Origin: Pseudomonas sp. MPC6
GTDB lineage: Bacteria > Pseudomonadota > Gammaproteobacteria > Pseudomonadales > Pseudomonadaceae
Assembly (NCBI RefSeq): GCF_006094435.1
Contig: NZ_CP034783.1
Location: forward strand, 3,375,001-3,439,000
Direction: 5' to 3'
DNA length: 64,000 bases
Positions 25,417 through 34,356 of the stretch are shown piece by piece (the stretch's first letter is position 1; every line of letters starts with the position of its first letter). Under the pieces are notes generated by a model that saw nothing but the letters and a program-made list of their open reading frames with translations, had not been told where the DNA came from and ran no database searches. The position numbers and the translations under genes were made by a program.

Positions 25417-26277
25417 ATGACGCCCTTTATCGAAGGTTTCTATGACGAGGTGACCGGCACGGTGACCTATGTGGTGTATGACGAAGTGGGAGGGCACGCT
25501 GCGATCATTGACCCCGTGCTGAATTTTGACCCGAAGGCCGGTCGTACACAGACACATTCAGTCGATCAGGTCATTGCGTTTGTAGGTGCTAAAAATCTGA
25601 CGGTAGATTGGATTCTGGAGACCCATGCTCACGCAGATCATCTGTCCTCAGCGAGTCACCTGAAGGAGCAACTGGGTGGGCGGATAGGGATCGGCGAGCA
25701 CATCAAACAGGTTCAGAGCGTGTTCAGCAAACTGTTCAATCTGGAGATGGGCTTCCAGCTGGATGGCTCGCAGTTCGATCATCTGTTTACCGAGAACGAA
25801 ACATTTCAGGTCGGACGACTGGAGGGGCTGGCACTCTCGGTGCCCGGCCACACACCGGCTGACATGGCGTACCAATTTGGTGATGCAGTATTTGTCGGGG
25901 ACACGTTGTTCATGCCCGATGTCGGCACCGCCCGCTGTGACTTCCCAGGTGGGGATGCCAATACCTTGTACCAGTCGATCCGTCGGCTTCTGGCGCTTAC
26001 GGGGGAAACGCGGCTTTTCATGTGCCATGACTACCCTCCGGCCGGTCGCGCTCCCGCCTGGGAAACCACCGTCTCCCAGCAACGCAGCCAGAATATCCAT
26101 GTTCACGATGGCATTAGCGAAGACGAATTTGTCCATATGCGGCATGCCCGAGATGCAGTCCTGGAAATGCCCGCGCTGATCATTCCAGCTATCCAGGTCA
26201 ATATTCGGGCGGGCAATATGCCGCCACCCGAAGACAACGGAGTGCGCTACCTTAAGATTCCGCTGAATGTGCTTTGA
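25417..26277 (+). CDS. blh: Blh/ETHE1-like metallo-beta-lactamase-fold hydrolase (persulfide dioxygenase type)
   Basis: 286 residues from the ATG at 25417, with GGAG six bases upstream. The metal site is THAHADHLSSA near residue 70, then VPGHTPADM, GDTLFMPDVG and MCHDYPP. This arrangement, one-iron persulfide dioxygenase-like, is the Blh protein linked to BigR in other bacteria, oxidising glutathione persulfide to sulfite. That fits the exporter and YeeE halves opposite. The final 70 residues (from VSQQRSQNIHVHDG) are also typical of Blh. Confidence 0.87.
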   Translation: MTPFIEGFYDEVTGTVTYVVYDEVGGHAAIIDPVLNFDPKAGRTQTHSVDQVIAFVGAKNLTVDWILETHAHADHLSSASHLKEQLGGRIGIGEHIKQVQSVFSKLFNLEMGFQLDGSQFDHLFTENETFQVGRLEGLALSVPGHTPADMAYQFGDAVFVGDTLFMPDVGTARCDFPGGDANTLYQSIRRLLALTGETRLFMCHDYPPAGRAPAWETTVSQQRSQNIHVHDGISEDEFVHMRHARDAVLEMPALIIPAIQVNIRAGNMPPPEDNGVRYLKIPLNVL

Positions 26278-26505
26278 GTGTTATCGATACATTTTATGGT
26301 GGGTATGCCAGCCAGTCGATGCGCAACAGTTGATCATTCAACCACTTAAAAAACGCCATGGAGCTTCTTTACTTATATTTGTGTCAGACCATACTCATAC
26401 TGAGCGCAGCTGTTGTTGATCACATATCTGATCAATCCCCACGCATCAAGGCAATTTAGGACAGATTCCTAATCCGCGAAAAAAGCCAAATCAAAGGATG
26501 AGTCA

Positions 26506-27039
26506 ATGAAAGCTCTCATCGCAAAAACTTCAATACTGTCTGCTGTGATCATGATCATGATCTTGGTGGGCCTGCCTCTGCTATCGAGTGCGGCTAACGA
26601 CCAGCGGCAAGCTGAAGTCGTCGAGCGGGGTAAGGACATCATGCCTTTTAACCTCAAGGCGACGACTCATGTTTTCACTAAAACCCCTGAGGGCGGTATT
26701 CAGCGGGTCATGGTCAAAGACTTGTCCGACGTGAGTCAAACCAAGCTGGTGAGAGAGCATCTTCGAGCAATAAATCAACAGTTTCTCAACGGTGATTTTT
26801 CCGGCCCATCTCATATCCATGGCCAAGACATGCCAGGCTTGGCGGAGTTGGACTCAGCAAAGCCCGGTCAGATTGTCATTGACTACAGAGAAGTAGAGGG
26901 AGGGGGTGAGCTCGAGTACAAAACGGCTGACGCCACGATGGTGGTGGCGTTGCGTCAATGGTTCGACGCACAGCTTTCAGACCACAGTACAGACGCTATG
27001 GAAGGTCACCAGCATCATGATGGCGATATGAGCCAGTAA
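26506..27039 (+). CDS. Periplasmic protein with His-rich tail, often misnamed aspartate carbamoyltransferase
   Basis: 177 residues. The N-terminus MKALIAKTSILSAVIMIMIL and LPLLSSAANDQ is a signal peptide. The conserved core reads IMPFNLKATTHVFTKTPEGG, FLNGDFSGPSHIHGQDMPGL and ELEYKTADATMVVALRQWFD. It has none of the catalytic motifs of aspartate carbamoyltransferase, a label I recall for such proteins. SHIHGQDM and EGHQHHDGDM at the end look metal-binding. Before the Met-rich gene at 27520; a role in copper handling is plausible, not shown. RBS: AAAGGA. Confidence 0.65.
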   Translation: MKALIAKTSILSAVIMIMILVGLPLLSSAANDQRQAEVVERGKDIMPFNLKATTHVFTKTPEGGIQRVMVKDLSDVSQTKLVREHLRAINQQFLNGDFSGPSHIHGQDMPGLAELDSAKPGQIVIDYREVEGGGELEYKTADATMVVALRQWFDAQLSDHSTDAMEGHQHHDGDMSQ

Positions 27040-27519
27040 TGTCGCCGAGTGACTGTTTTTAATCGCTTATGGTCTCAGAGAGACATCTGAATGATTGTTT
27101 CTGGCCGACCCTGTTGCAAAAGTCCGAGTGTGCAAACTCAACTCGCGCCGAGCATCGAAACATCCAGTTTGCACGTGGCTATACGCGAAATCTGATCCGG
27201 TTAGCGTCTGCACTATGTTCAGATTTCAATCGCAGGTGGAAATTTTGCAGTCGTCGGAACCATGGGTGACTTTTTGAACAGAATGGGCCGGTTTCTGCAT
27301 GTTACAAATGGCAATTCATCGCGATTGCTGTGCTTAACGATTGGCAGAAGCCGACCCAAAGCTGTCAAGCGCTCCCAGGCAACGGCTGAAAGGTAAAGAA
27401 CGACTTTTCGGCCACTTGACCTACATCAACTAAACATTATGGGGCTGACCTACATTGTGAAAAATGCATCTCCCACTGCATAAATTCTGCGCAAGCGATT
27501 ACCGGAAGGATTTTTCGTC
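27040..27519. other. 480-base non-coding gap
   Basis: No credible gene on either strand. It contains the direct repeat noted at 27417-27455 and the promoter of the Met-rich gene. An AAGGAT ribosome site precedes 27520. Confidence 0.5.
27417..27455 (+). repeat. Direct repeat TGACCTACAT, possible regulator site
   Basis: TGACCTACAT occurs at 27417-27426 and again at 27446-27455, 29 bases apart (nearly three helical turns), about 65-100 bases before the Met-rich gene. The first lies in a TTGACC that could be a -35 box. Function inferred only from position. Confidence 0.4.
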
Positions 27520-28017
27520 ATGAAATCGACCCAGATAGCCGCAATCTTGATCACACTGTCTCTCGCGCCATTGTGGGTGCAAGCAGCCCAAAGCTCCGAC
27601 TCAGGCAACACAACCCAAGCCCATCAGCCCACAGTCAATGTGAATGAGTTCGATAAGCAAATGGCTCAGGCTCAAGAAAATCTGAAGAAGATGCAGGAAC
27701 AGATGATCAAAATTCATCAAACAACCGACCAGAAAGAACGCCAGAAACTCTTGCAAGAGCATCAGGTCATGATGCAGAGCGCTATGGGTATGATGAACAA
27801 CATGTGGGGCGGCGGGATGATGGGGCACAACATGATGAAGGGTGGAATGATGGGTGGCGGCCACATGATGAGGTGGAAAGACATGGGTAGCACCTACTCG
27901 AACATGACGCCTGAGCAAATGAAGCAGCGCCAGTACATGATGGATCAGTACATGGGCATGCAGCAGATGATGATGGATCAGATGATGCAGCATCAGATGA
28001 GTATGCAGCCTCGCTGA
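27520..28017 (+). CDS. Exported Met/His-rich protein, probable copper-binding
   Basis: 165 residues. Signal peptide MKSTQIAAILITLSLAPLWV ending at QAA. Residues 45-80 form a coiled-coil-like Lys/Gln-rich helix. The C-terminal half is packed with methionine (GGGMMGHNMMKGGMMGGGHM and MGMQQMMMDQMMQHQM). Methionine- and histidine-rich periplasmic proteins of this kind chelate Cu(I) in copper-resistance systems such as CopA/CopB/CueO Met-loops. No copper oxidase or efflux gene is nearby. Metal binding is inferred. Confidence 0.75.
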   Translation: MKSTQIAAILITLSLAPLWVQAAQSSDSGNTTQAHQPTVNVNEFDKQMAQAQENLKKMQEQMIKIHQTTDQKERQKLLQEHQVMMQSAMGMMNNMWGGGMMGHNMMKGGMMGGGHMMRWKDMGSTYSNMTPEQMKQRQYMMDQYMGMQQMMMDQMMQHQMSMQPR

Positions 28018-28067
28018 ACTACCAAGGTGAGGAAGGCATGCACCGAGCTTCAGGTCGTCCCATAAAC

Positions 28068-28283
28068 ACCTCGATCAAAGGTGTTGCGACGACCGGTTGA
28101 ATTCGCCCTGGCTGCCTTGGTCGGAGTGAATCATCACCCCTGTTTCGGTTTCCGCCTCCAAACCGCCATCAATAATGCATTAATGGCAAAGTCACTGGTC
28201 ATCTGCGATTTCATTGACCAGCCAACGACATGACGAGAAAATAGATCCAGCACCACTGCCAAATACAGCCAGCCCTGCGGCAG
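28068..28283 (-). mobile_element. Remnant of an IS3-family transposase (OrfB), frameshifted
   Basis: The reverse strand reads [40 protein letters not shown] then WRRKPK, and after a frameshift [13 protein letters not shown]. This is the D...(HSDQGSQ) core of IS3-family OrfB, unlike the two intact copies at 15-19 kb. Both ends of the IS are lost. It abuts the diguanylate-cyclase fragment directly. Confidence 0.75.
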
Positions 28284-28744
28284 GGTCTGAAAGCAATGTA
28301 TTTTCTACGAAGACCGAGCAAGCGGGTTTCCTGGATCACCTATTCTTACCGCGTTTGACTGATCGTGTCGAAATCAGAAATGCTTCACAACCAATCACGT
28401 TGTTGTTTGAGCGTCAGTTGCATTTAGGGGATGTTTTGACTGCGGAAAAAATGATAATCCTTGCGCTTCTGGCAGGGGTACTTGTGCTGATGCCAGTGGT
28501 ATTGATTCGGCATTTCAAGGAGATTGAAAGGGCAGAGGTCGAACACGAACGCTCGACCTATCTCGCAACTCATGACGTGCTCACGCATCCCGAAGATTAT
28601 CCTTCACCATCATCCATCGATCTCAGGGAGTGGCGAGCCTTGGCGGCGTCGCGGATCGATGGTCGTCCCCTGTTGGCTTTGATTGTTGGTCGTAAGGGAT
28701 TACATCTGGAGTTTATGAGGGGAACGGAAAACGGTCATCGCTGA
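28281..28744 (+). pseudogene. Fragment of a CHASE-GGDEF protein joined to an unknown tail
   Basis: Residues from about 28281 to 28590 ([68 protein letters not shown]) match the end of the sensor domain, last membrane helix and start of GGDEF of the protein at 35218-36774, about 80 percent by eye. After DVLT the sequence switches to HPEDYPSPSSIDLREWRALA and RKGLHLEFMRGTENGHR, of unknown origin, in frame. There is no GGDEF core, so no cyclase activity is possible. Confidence 0.75.
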
Positions 28745-28774
28745 AGGTTTTGATGCCGAAAGTTAAGCGACAGT

Positions 28775-28803
28775 GCCGCCCTTTCGACTAGGGCGGCTTT
28801 CTT
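28775..28803 (+). terminator. Rho-independent terminator
   Basis: Stem GCCGCCCT with AGGGCGGC, followed by TTTCTT. Confidence 0.75.
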
Positions 28804-28840
28804 CACCTTCGGGCGGTATCCATTGGATATCGCTTAACTA

Positions 28841-29251
28841 TCAATTTCCTCGGTATGTGGAGAAGCCGTAAGGGCTGAGAAGCAACGGGATGTGATAGTG
28901 AGGAACGGTACCGTCCACCTCAAAAATGACTGGTACCTCCGGAAAGAAGCTGGACGTTTGGTGCAACTTGAACCACTCACCGGTCTTGAAAGTGACACGG
29001 TAGGTACCTTTCTCCAGGCCCCGACCTTCTGGATACAGCCCGGTGATACGACCTTGCTCGTTGGTTGCCGCGCTGTTGAGCATGTCCCAGTTTTTCCCAT
29101 CCTGTTTTTCCAACGTGACATTGACTCCAGGGGAAGGCAGGCCATCCTGCAAGTTGAGTACATGCACGCTCAATGGGTTTGCCGCCGCTGATGCAAGGGC
29201 TGAAAGGGCACTCAATACAGCGCCAGCGAAGAAACTTTTCAATACAGCCAT
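28841..29251 (-). CDS. hiuH: Exported 5-hydroxyisourate hydrolase (transthyretin-like)
   Basis: 136 residues from the ATG at 29251. MAVLKSFFAGAVLSALSALA is a signal peptide, placing the enzyme in the periplasm. The transthyretin fold is identified by LSVHVLNLQDGLPSPGVNVT at the start of the mature part, PHYHIPLLLSPYGFSTYRG at the end (family form YRGS) and FYLPV-like strand. HIUase converts 5-hydroxyisourate to OHCU. A periplasmic form next to a CopR/HprR-type sensor mirrors E. coli hiuH-hprRS. It is ten bases downstream of the HbpS-like gene. Confidence 0.88.
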   Translation of the reverse strand: MAVLKSFFAGAVLSALSALASAAANPLSVHVLNLQDGLPSPGVNVTLEKQDGKNWDMLNSAATNEQGRITGLYPEGRGLEKGTYRVTFKTGEWFKLHQTSSFFPEVPVIFEVDGTVPHYHIPLLLSPYGFSTYRGN

Positions 29252-29261
29252 GGTGATGTCC

Positions 29262-29765
29262 TTAATTTTTAACGGCAGGTAGAACTTTGTTGATAGCGAC
29301 CTCTGCACAACCTTCATCGTGTGCAGCGCCGCCTGCACCGGCCACACCGATGGCGCCGATGACTTGGTCATCGAATTTCAATGGCACGCCTCCACCCAGC
29401 AGCAACAACTCATCAAGGGTGTTGAGGTTTTCAGCATCTGGATTAGCGCGAGCGCGTTCAGCTAACAACCGAGTCGAAGTCTTGGTAGACAAGGCGGTAT
29501 AGGCTTTGCGTTGCGCGGCTAACGTGTTGTGCGGGCCGACATTGTCATCGCGTTGCACGGCAACCAGATTGCCGCCACGGTCGACAACTGCGGCAACGGC
29601 TGTGCGGCCATCGGCGTGACAGGCCGTCAGCGCGGCATTTAGCAAATCGTTGGCCATTGCAAGTGACAAGTCCTTGCGCTGCGCAACTTGATCCGGGGCT
29701 GCAATGGCGAATGCAGAGCTCATTGCGAGTGTGATCAGCAATGAAGTCGATAGGCTTGTACGCAT
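29262..29765 (-). CDS. Exported heme/cofactor-binding GlcG/HbpS-like protein
   Basis: 167 residues. Signal peptide MRTSLSTSLLITLAMSSAFA. The mature part is the GlcG/HbpS (PduO-C-like) fold: CHADGRTAVAAVVDRGGNLV, DNVGPHNTLAAQRKAYTALS and GGGVPLKFDDQVIGAIGVAG. HbpS in Streptomyces binds heme and senses peroxide for a two-component sensor; a similar role with the divergent sensor is conceivable. First gene of the hiuH operon, followed 10 bases later by hiuH. Confidence 0.85.
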   Translation of the reverse strand: MRTSLSTSLLITLAMSSAFAIAAPDQVAQRKDLSLAMANDLLNAALTACHADGRTAVAAVVDRGGNLVAVQRDDNVGPHNTLAAQRKAYTALSTKTSTRLLAERARANPDAENLNTLDELLLLGGGVPLKFDDQVIGAIGVAGAGGAAHDEGCAEVAINKVLPAVKN

Positions 29766-29851
29766 GCTGTTTCCTTGGTTGGTTGGTTGAGTCTGTCTGA
29801 GTCATTGCCAGACATCATGACCCGCCCACCCCGTCAGAATGATTGCCTCCT

Positions 29852-29869
29852 GATTACCAATATGTAATG
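29852..29869. promoter_or_regulatory. CopR/HprR-type operator
   Basis: GATTACCAATATGTAATG has arms ATTAC and GTAAT around six bases. It resembles the CATTACAAAATTGTAATG box bound by HprR, CusR and CopR. It lies between the divergent operons, about 50 bases upstream of the response regulator start and 85 bases upstream of the HbpS-like start. Confidence 0.75.
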
Positions 29870-29919
29870 TGAGAAATCTGCGAAGCGGGCTAGCCTGTGC
29901 TCCAGTCCTGGAGGAAAAA

Positions 29920-30591
29920 ATGCGTATCCTGGTGGTTGAAGATGAAACGAAAATGGCGGATTACCTGCGCAAAGCCCTGACTGAATCGGGCTATGCGGTA
30001 GAGATCGCCCTTGATGGGCTAGATGGCCAGCATTTGGCACAGGAGAGTGAGTTCGATCTGATCATTCTGGATGTTATGCTGCCGGGGTTGGACGGCTGGC
30101 AATTGCTGCAAATCATCCGGCGTAAATGGCAGACCCCAGTATTGTTTCTTACCGCACGTGATTCGGTTGATGATCGGGTCAAAGGGCTGGAGTTGGGGGC
30201 CGATGATTATCTGGTGAAACCCTTTTCCTATGCCGAGTTGTTGGCACGCGTACGCACTTTGTTACGCCGTGGCCCTCCTCGAGAGGTTGAGCATTTTGTG
30301 GCTGGCGACCTGAGCCTGGACTTGTTGCGACGCAAGGTAACGCGCAATGGAGAGCGCCTCACCCTGACCAACAAGGAGTTCGCGCTACTGCATCTGCTGC
30401 TCAGTCGTGAAGGGGAGGTGTTATCGCGCTCGCTGATTGCCTCCCAGATCTGGCAGATGAACTTCGACAGTGACACCAATGTGGTCGATGTTGCCATCCG
30501 TCGACTGCGGGCCAAGGTTGACGATCCTTACGCGGTGAAGTTGATACACACAGTGCGTGGAATCGGTTACATGCTTGAGGTGCAATCCTGA
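29920..30591 (+). CDS. OmpR/CopR-family response regulator
   Basis: 223 residues from ATG 29920, preceded by GGAGG six bases upstream. Receiver domain: EDETK at residues 7-11 for metal, phosphoacceptor Asp in [13 protein letters not shown] near residue 51, and KPFSY near residue 101. C-terminal winged helix: [20 protein letters not shown] and [16 protein letters not shown]. Closest by feel to CopR/IrlR/HprR, responding to copper or oxidants. The box at 29852 would be its site, controlling both itself and the hiuH operon. Confidence 0.9.
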   Translation: MRILVVEDETKMADYLRKALTESGYAVEIALDGLDGQHLAQESEFDLIILDVMLPGLDGWQLLQIIRRKWQTPVLFLTARDSVDDRVKGLELGADDYLVKPFSYAELLARVRTLLRRGPPREVEHFVAGDLSLDLLRRKVTRNGERLTLTNKEFALLHLLLSREGEVLSRSLIASQIWQMNFDSDTNVVDVAIRRLRAKVDDPYAVKLIHTVRGIGYMLEVQS

Positions 30592-31949
30592 AACTGTTTC
30601 CGCGCACCCTGAGCCTGCGCCTGGCGATCATGTTCGCAATGGTCAGCACGCTGTTACTGGGCTCCATCGGTTTTTATCTTTATCAATCGTTGCAGCGAGA
30701 GATTGCCTGGCGTGATGACCAGGCGCTGCTGGGGCGCCTGGAGCGAATGCAAGTCTTGATCAGTGATAGCGACAGCATCGAGCAACTGCGAGGTCGGCCC
30801 AAGCTCTACGAAAACATGTTGGGCAATCGCGACAGTCTGCTATGGATCGTCGATAACACTGGCAAGGTGTTAATCGAAATCAACCCAGTGCGAATGACTT
30901 TGCCAAAGTTGCCAGCTGCCCCCCACGCGCGCCTCGTTGACGATCACTCTTCCGAGCCAGTGCGGCTTGCCTGGCAGGATGTAACACAGGGTGATCGCGG
31001 TTTGACCTTGATTGCTGGCAAGTTGTTGGGGGAGCGCGACCAGATGCTGGGGGCTTACCGGCTCAAGCTCTGGCTGGCCATGTCAGTCGGTGCACTGCTG
31101 GCTTTCGCATTCGGCTGGTGGGTCAGTCAACGAGGCTTGCACCCTGTGCGCTTGCTGGCCAAGCGCGCTGCCGGAATTGATGTGCAGAATCTGCATCTGC
31201 GGCTGGATGAGTTCAATGACCTGAATGAGCTGAAACTGCTCTGTAGTGCCCTCAACCAGATGCTTGCACGCCTTGAGGACGGATTCGCCCAGTTGTCACG
31301 CTTCTCGGAAGATCTCGCCCATGAGATGCGAACCCCGCTTGGCAACCTGATGGGACAAACCCAGCAAGCCCTTAGGCACAGTCGCTCTATCGAGGACTAT
31401 CAGAACCTGCTGGTTTCCAATCAGGAAGAGTATGAAAGGCTGGCGCGAATGATCGACAGCATGCTTTTTCTCGCTCGCACCGAGCAGCCAAACGCTTGCG
31501 TAACATTCGAGCAAATCAGCCTGCATGATCTGATTGAGCAACTATGTGAGTATTTCGAAGGGGTGGCGCAAGAGCGAGATGTGCAACTGATAAACCAGGC
31601 CCAGGATCAGTTGCTGGGTGATTCAGGCATGATCCGTCGAGCATTGGCTAACTTGCTAGCCAATGCGCTGCGCTACGCAATTCCCGGTTCTGCAGTGACG
31701 GTCAGCAGCGAGATTTCTGAGGATAGGCTCGAAATCACGGTGCACAACCACGGCGATCCGATTGCTGCAGAACATCTACCGCGATTGTTTGAGCGCTTTT
31801 ATCGGTGCGACCCATCACGTAATCAGCCCGACGACTCTGGTGGTCTGGGATTGGCCATTGTCCGCTCAATTATGCAACTGCATGGCGGTTGTGTAACCGT
31901 TGATAGCGCTGAAGCAGGTACGAGCTTTCATCTGGAGTTTCCCCTTTAA
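30588..31949 (+). CDS. Heavy-metal/oxidant sensor histidine kinase
   Basis: About 453 residues if started at the CTG at 30588, which overlaps the regulator stop as CTGA and has GAGGTG five bases upstream. That start gives the usual N-terminal [16 protein letters not shown] and first membrane helix; the first ATG (30630) would cut the helix. Second helix [20 protein letters not shown] near residue 165, HAMP, then the H-box [19 protein letters not shown]-box [13 protein letters not shown] and G-box [17 protein letters not shown]. Heavy-metal sensor kinase (CusS/CopS) family, periplasmic sensor of about 125 residues. Confidence 0.88.
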   Translation: MKLFPRTLSLRLAIMFAMVSTLLLGSIGFYLYQSLQREIAWRDDQALLGRLERMQVLISDSDSIEQLRGRPKLYENMLGNRDSLLWIVDNTGKVLIEINPVRMTLPKLPAAPHARLVDDHSSEPVRLAWQDVTQGDRGLTLIAGKLLGERDQMLGAYRLKLWLAMSVGALLAFAFGWWVSQRGLHPVRLLAKRAAGIDVQNLHLRLDEFNDLNELKLLCSALNQMLARLEDGFAQLSRFSEDLAHEMRTPLGNLMGQTQQALRHSRSIEDYQNLLVSNQEEYERLARMIDSMLFLARTEQPNACVTFEQISLHDLIEQLCEYFEGVAQERDVQLINQAQDQLLGDSGMIRRALANLLANALRYAIPGSAVTVSSEISEDRLEITVHNHGDPIAAEHLPRLFERFYRCDPSRNQPDDSGGLGLAIVRSIMQLHGGCVTVDSAEAGTSFHLEFPL

Positions 31950-32552
31950 ATCGCTTGAACGGATTTCTCTGGTATCGGCTTCGAATTGCCCAATGAATTG
32001 GGCGAGGTGTGCGAGGGCGTTCACTTTACTTGGTAGCACCCAACGAGGCACTCACGGGAAATTTGGACATGATGTAGCTGGAAAAACGTATTCAAGCTAG
32101 AGTGCCAAGCTGGTTTCATAAGGTTACAGGTCGTAAAGATTCTTCACGCGCTCTCGATCCTTCTGCCAAGTGCCAAACGCGTTCATTCAACTCCACGATA
32201 TGCCTGGCCTGATCTTTGCTGGTAACTGATCATTCATAGGATAAGTAAATTTCAACCTGAAGGTATTGCACCCGACACAGCGAATGCTGGCAAATCGCCC
32301 TATAGTGAGTTTTGTTGAAGTGGTGACCGAAAACCTACTGCGCCATTTTTGGTGGGGTATAGCCTTGCCCAGCATCATTTTTTAATCACAAGTATGAGCG
32401 TGCAAGTGAGATTGATTATTACATCAGCGCCGCAGCCGCTTCGTTATTGGCGGCTACAGAGTCAAGTATTTAACGTGAGTTTTCTGCTGATCGGTTCACT
32501 TCAGCAGCCTTCATAAATAGGGGCTACGCGCTATTTCGGCTTGCGGTAGAAA
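31950..32552. other. 603-base region without a supportable gene
   Basis: Short frames exist (for example one on the reverse strand around 32187-32378), but none has an initiator with ribosome site or a family pattern. Composition is AT-rich. I see no hairpin strong enough to be called a terminator. Confidence 0.45.
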
Positions 32553-33098
32553 TTATTTACCTTGCACCACTTGAACATGTGCCTGGCTGATTGCTTTGTA
32601 GACGCGAATCGATCTTAAAATCGGCCACCAGTCATATAGAAAAATCTGTAGCGGTCGCCACATTGCCACCCAGCCAACGATCATCAGACTTTCGCGCGCT
32701 ATGCCGACTACGGCGCTAGCACTAAGTTGGCCGATGACATCGGCTGCAACCAGGCAAAGGGTAACAAAGCCGATGCCGATCAACAGGCTAATGCGGCCTT
32801 CTCGAAGGAGGCGTTTCAACTCGCTGCGCGCGAGACCTGCTTTATGATCAAAGTAGTTGTGGATTGCCTCGACCATGATCGTACTTGGATCGCCTTCTGC
32901 TGGCAGGTGCTCAAGGTGAATTGTGATACGAAGCAGGCTATCTGACGGAAACTCTGCTGCCCAGGTCTCGATGAACGCTTCAGCTTCGCGATCAAGATCC
33001 TTGTTAAGAAAAGGTGTCGGATCCATCGAGTTAAACAACTGTCCAAGTTCGCTTACCCGGAGTTGAAGGTGATGCTCATGGTGATGTTTTTTTTTCAT
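32553..33098 (-). CDS. Hypothetical membrane protein with His-rich N-terminus (181 aa)
   Basis: It starts MKKKHHHEHHLQLRVSELGQ, so the N-terminus is dense in histidine. A soluble part to residue 90 (NSMDPTPFLNKDLDREAEAF, ITIHLEHL) is followed by two helices: LLIGIGFVTLCLVAADVIG and, after IARESLMIVGWVAMWRPLQI, the second. It ends with a basic tail. The family is not one I can name. AT-rich flanks on both sides suggest a solitary accessory gene. Confidence 0.6.
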   Translation of the reverse strand: MKKKHHHEHHLQLRVSELGQLFNSMDPTPFLNKDLDREAEAFIETWAAEFPSDSLLRITIHLEHLPAEGDPSTIMVEAIHNYFDHKAGLARSELKRLLREGRISLLIGIGFVTLCLVAADVIGQLSASAVVGIARESLMIVGWVAMWRPLQIFLYDWWPILRSIRVYKAISQAHVQVVQGK

Positions 33099-33612
33099 GG
33101 CACTGCTCGATTATCATGCATTGACAGTTTCGAGTCGCGCGACTCGTTTGCGCTGCGCCTCTGTTCTAGCACAGCGCACTGACCGCCGCTGGCATCACCC
33201 TCAAATTCCAACTCCAATTTACACTACAGCCTGCAGGTGAACGGCGAGCTAGAGAGAACGTGATGGGCGCGGGCGGATTATCGATGAGGACAAACATGAA
33301 CGAGGAATTGAGGGGGATTGTACGAGTATTCAGTGGCTGGAAGCGTGGTGGTTGAAGGCCAATTGCTGCCTGTTAGGAAGGGCATCAATCGACCCTTTTC
33401 TGTCCTTCACTCGCAGTAGCTATCAGCATTTTGTTGCCAGTTTAGGAAGACTGCAATCGGGATAGGCGCGAAAGCCACCGGATGCTGTGATCCACCAGCT
33501 GTCGCTTGATAGCCGGTTCATTAACCAGGCTGCCATCCATCTCCATACGTCGTCCACGCTATAAACGGGCACGCGTAGAACCACGGTAAACGACGATCAT
33601 TGAGGTACTGGT
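33099..33612. other. 514-base region without a supportable gene
   Basis: No complete gene. A reverse frame near 33460-33570 (MEMDGSLVNEPAIKRQLVDH) could be the tail of a lost gene, but no family or start is evident. Confidence 0.4.
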
Positions 33613-34356
33613 TTAGATCAGGTGGCGATTACAGCCCGCTACCAGTTGCTTAAGTCCCTCCATGTTCAAGATTTTGACGTCCCGTCCTGCCACAATCACC
33701 AAGTCCTGTTCCCGCAAGTGAGCAAGACCCCGGCAGACGGTTTCCAGGCGAAGACCCAGATAGGAGGCGATTTCTTCGCGACGCATTTTCAAGACGAACT
33801 CTCTGGGTGAATAACCACGCATACTCAATCGTTGCGACAGATTCAGCAGAAAGGCCGCCAGGCGCTCATTGGCGTTCATGTTGCCCAGCAGCATCAGCAT
33901 GTCGTGATCGCGTACGATTTCTCGACTAAGTATCTTGTTCAGATTGTGCTGCAGTGATGGCAGCTCCCGGGCGAGTCTCTCCAGTTGAGCGAAGGGGATA
34001 GGGCAGACTTCGCTGTCCTCCAACGCAAACGCATTGCAGGAATGCACGTCTGTGCTGATGGCATCCAGGCCGAGTGTTTCCCCGGGCATCTGGAATCCGG
34101 TGACTTGCTCACGTCCATCGATCGAAAGAGCGTTGGTCTTGAATGAACCTATACGCACCGCATACAGCGAACGCAAAGGATCGCCTGTGCGGTATAGAGC
34201 GGCGCCTTTTTTGACCTTGAAGCGCTGGGCGATAAGCTTGTCCAATCGCTCGGCTTCCTCGTTAGTCAACCCAAGTGGTAGGCAGAGCTCCAGTACGGTG
34301 CATTTGGAGCATGACACGGTAAGACGATTAATTAGATACAACTGGTTGACTGACAT
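33613..34356 (-). CDS. Anr/Fnr-type CRP-family regulator with iron-sulfur cysteines
   Basis: 247 residues. The [4Fe-4S] ligands of FNR/ANR are present: CSKCTVLELC (Cys16, Cys19, Cys25) and a fourth in DVHSCNAF near residue 106. The cyclic-nucleotide-like beta-barrel follows, then the HTH EEIASYLGLRLETVCRGLAHL. In FNR the recognition helix is ETVSR; here Ser is Cys (ETVCR), so binding specificity or redox behaviour may differ. It should act as an oxygen sensor. It is an extra copy, probably not the housekeeping anr. Confidence 0.85.
   Translation of the reverse strand: MSVNQLYLINRLTVSCSKCTVLELCLPLGLTNEEAERLDKLIAQRFKVKKGAALYRTGDPLRSLYAVRIGSFKTNALSIDGREQVTGFQMPGETLGLDAISTDVHSCNAFALEDSEVCPIPFAQLERLARELPSLQHNLNKILSREIVRDHDMLMLLGNMNANERLAAFLLNLSQRLSMRGYSPREFVLKMRREEIASYLGLRLETVCRGLAHLREQDLVIVAGRDVKILNMEGLKQLVAGCNRHLI

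Noticed and set aside
27069..27277. Two short overlapping forward frames in the gap before the Met-rich gene
   Set aside because: No ribosome sites and no family pattern.
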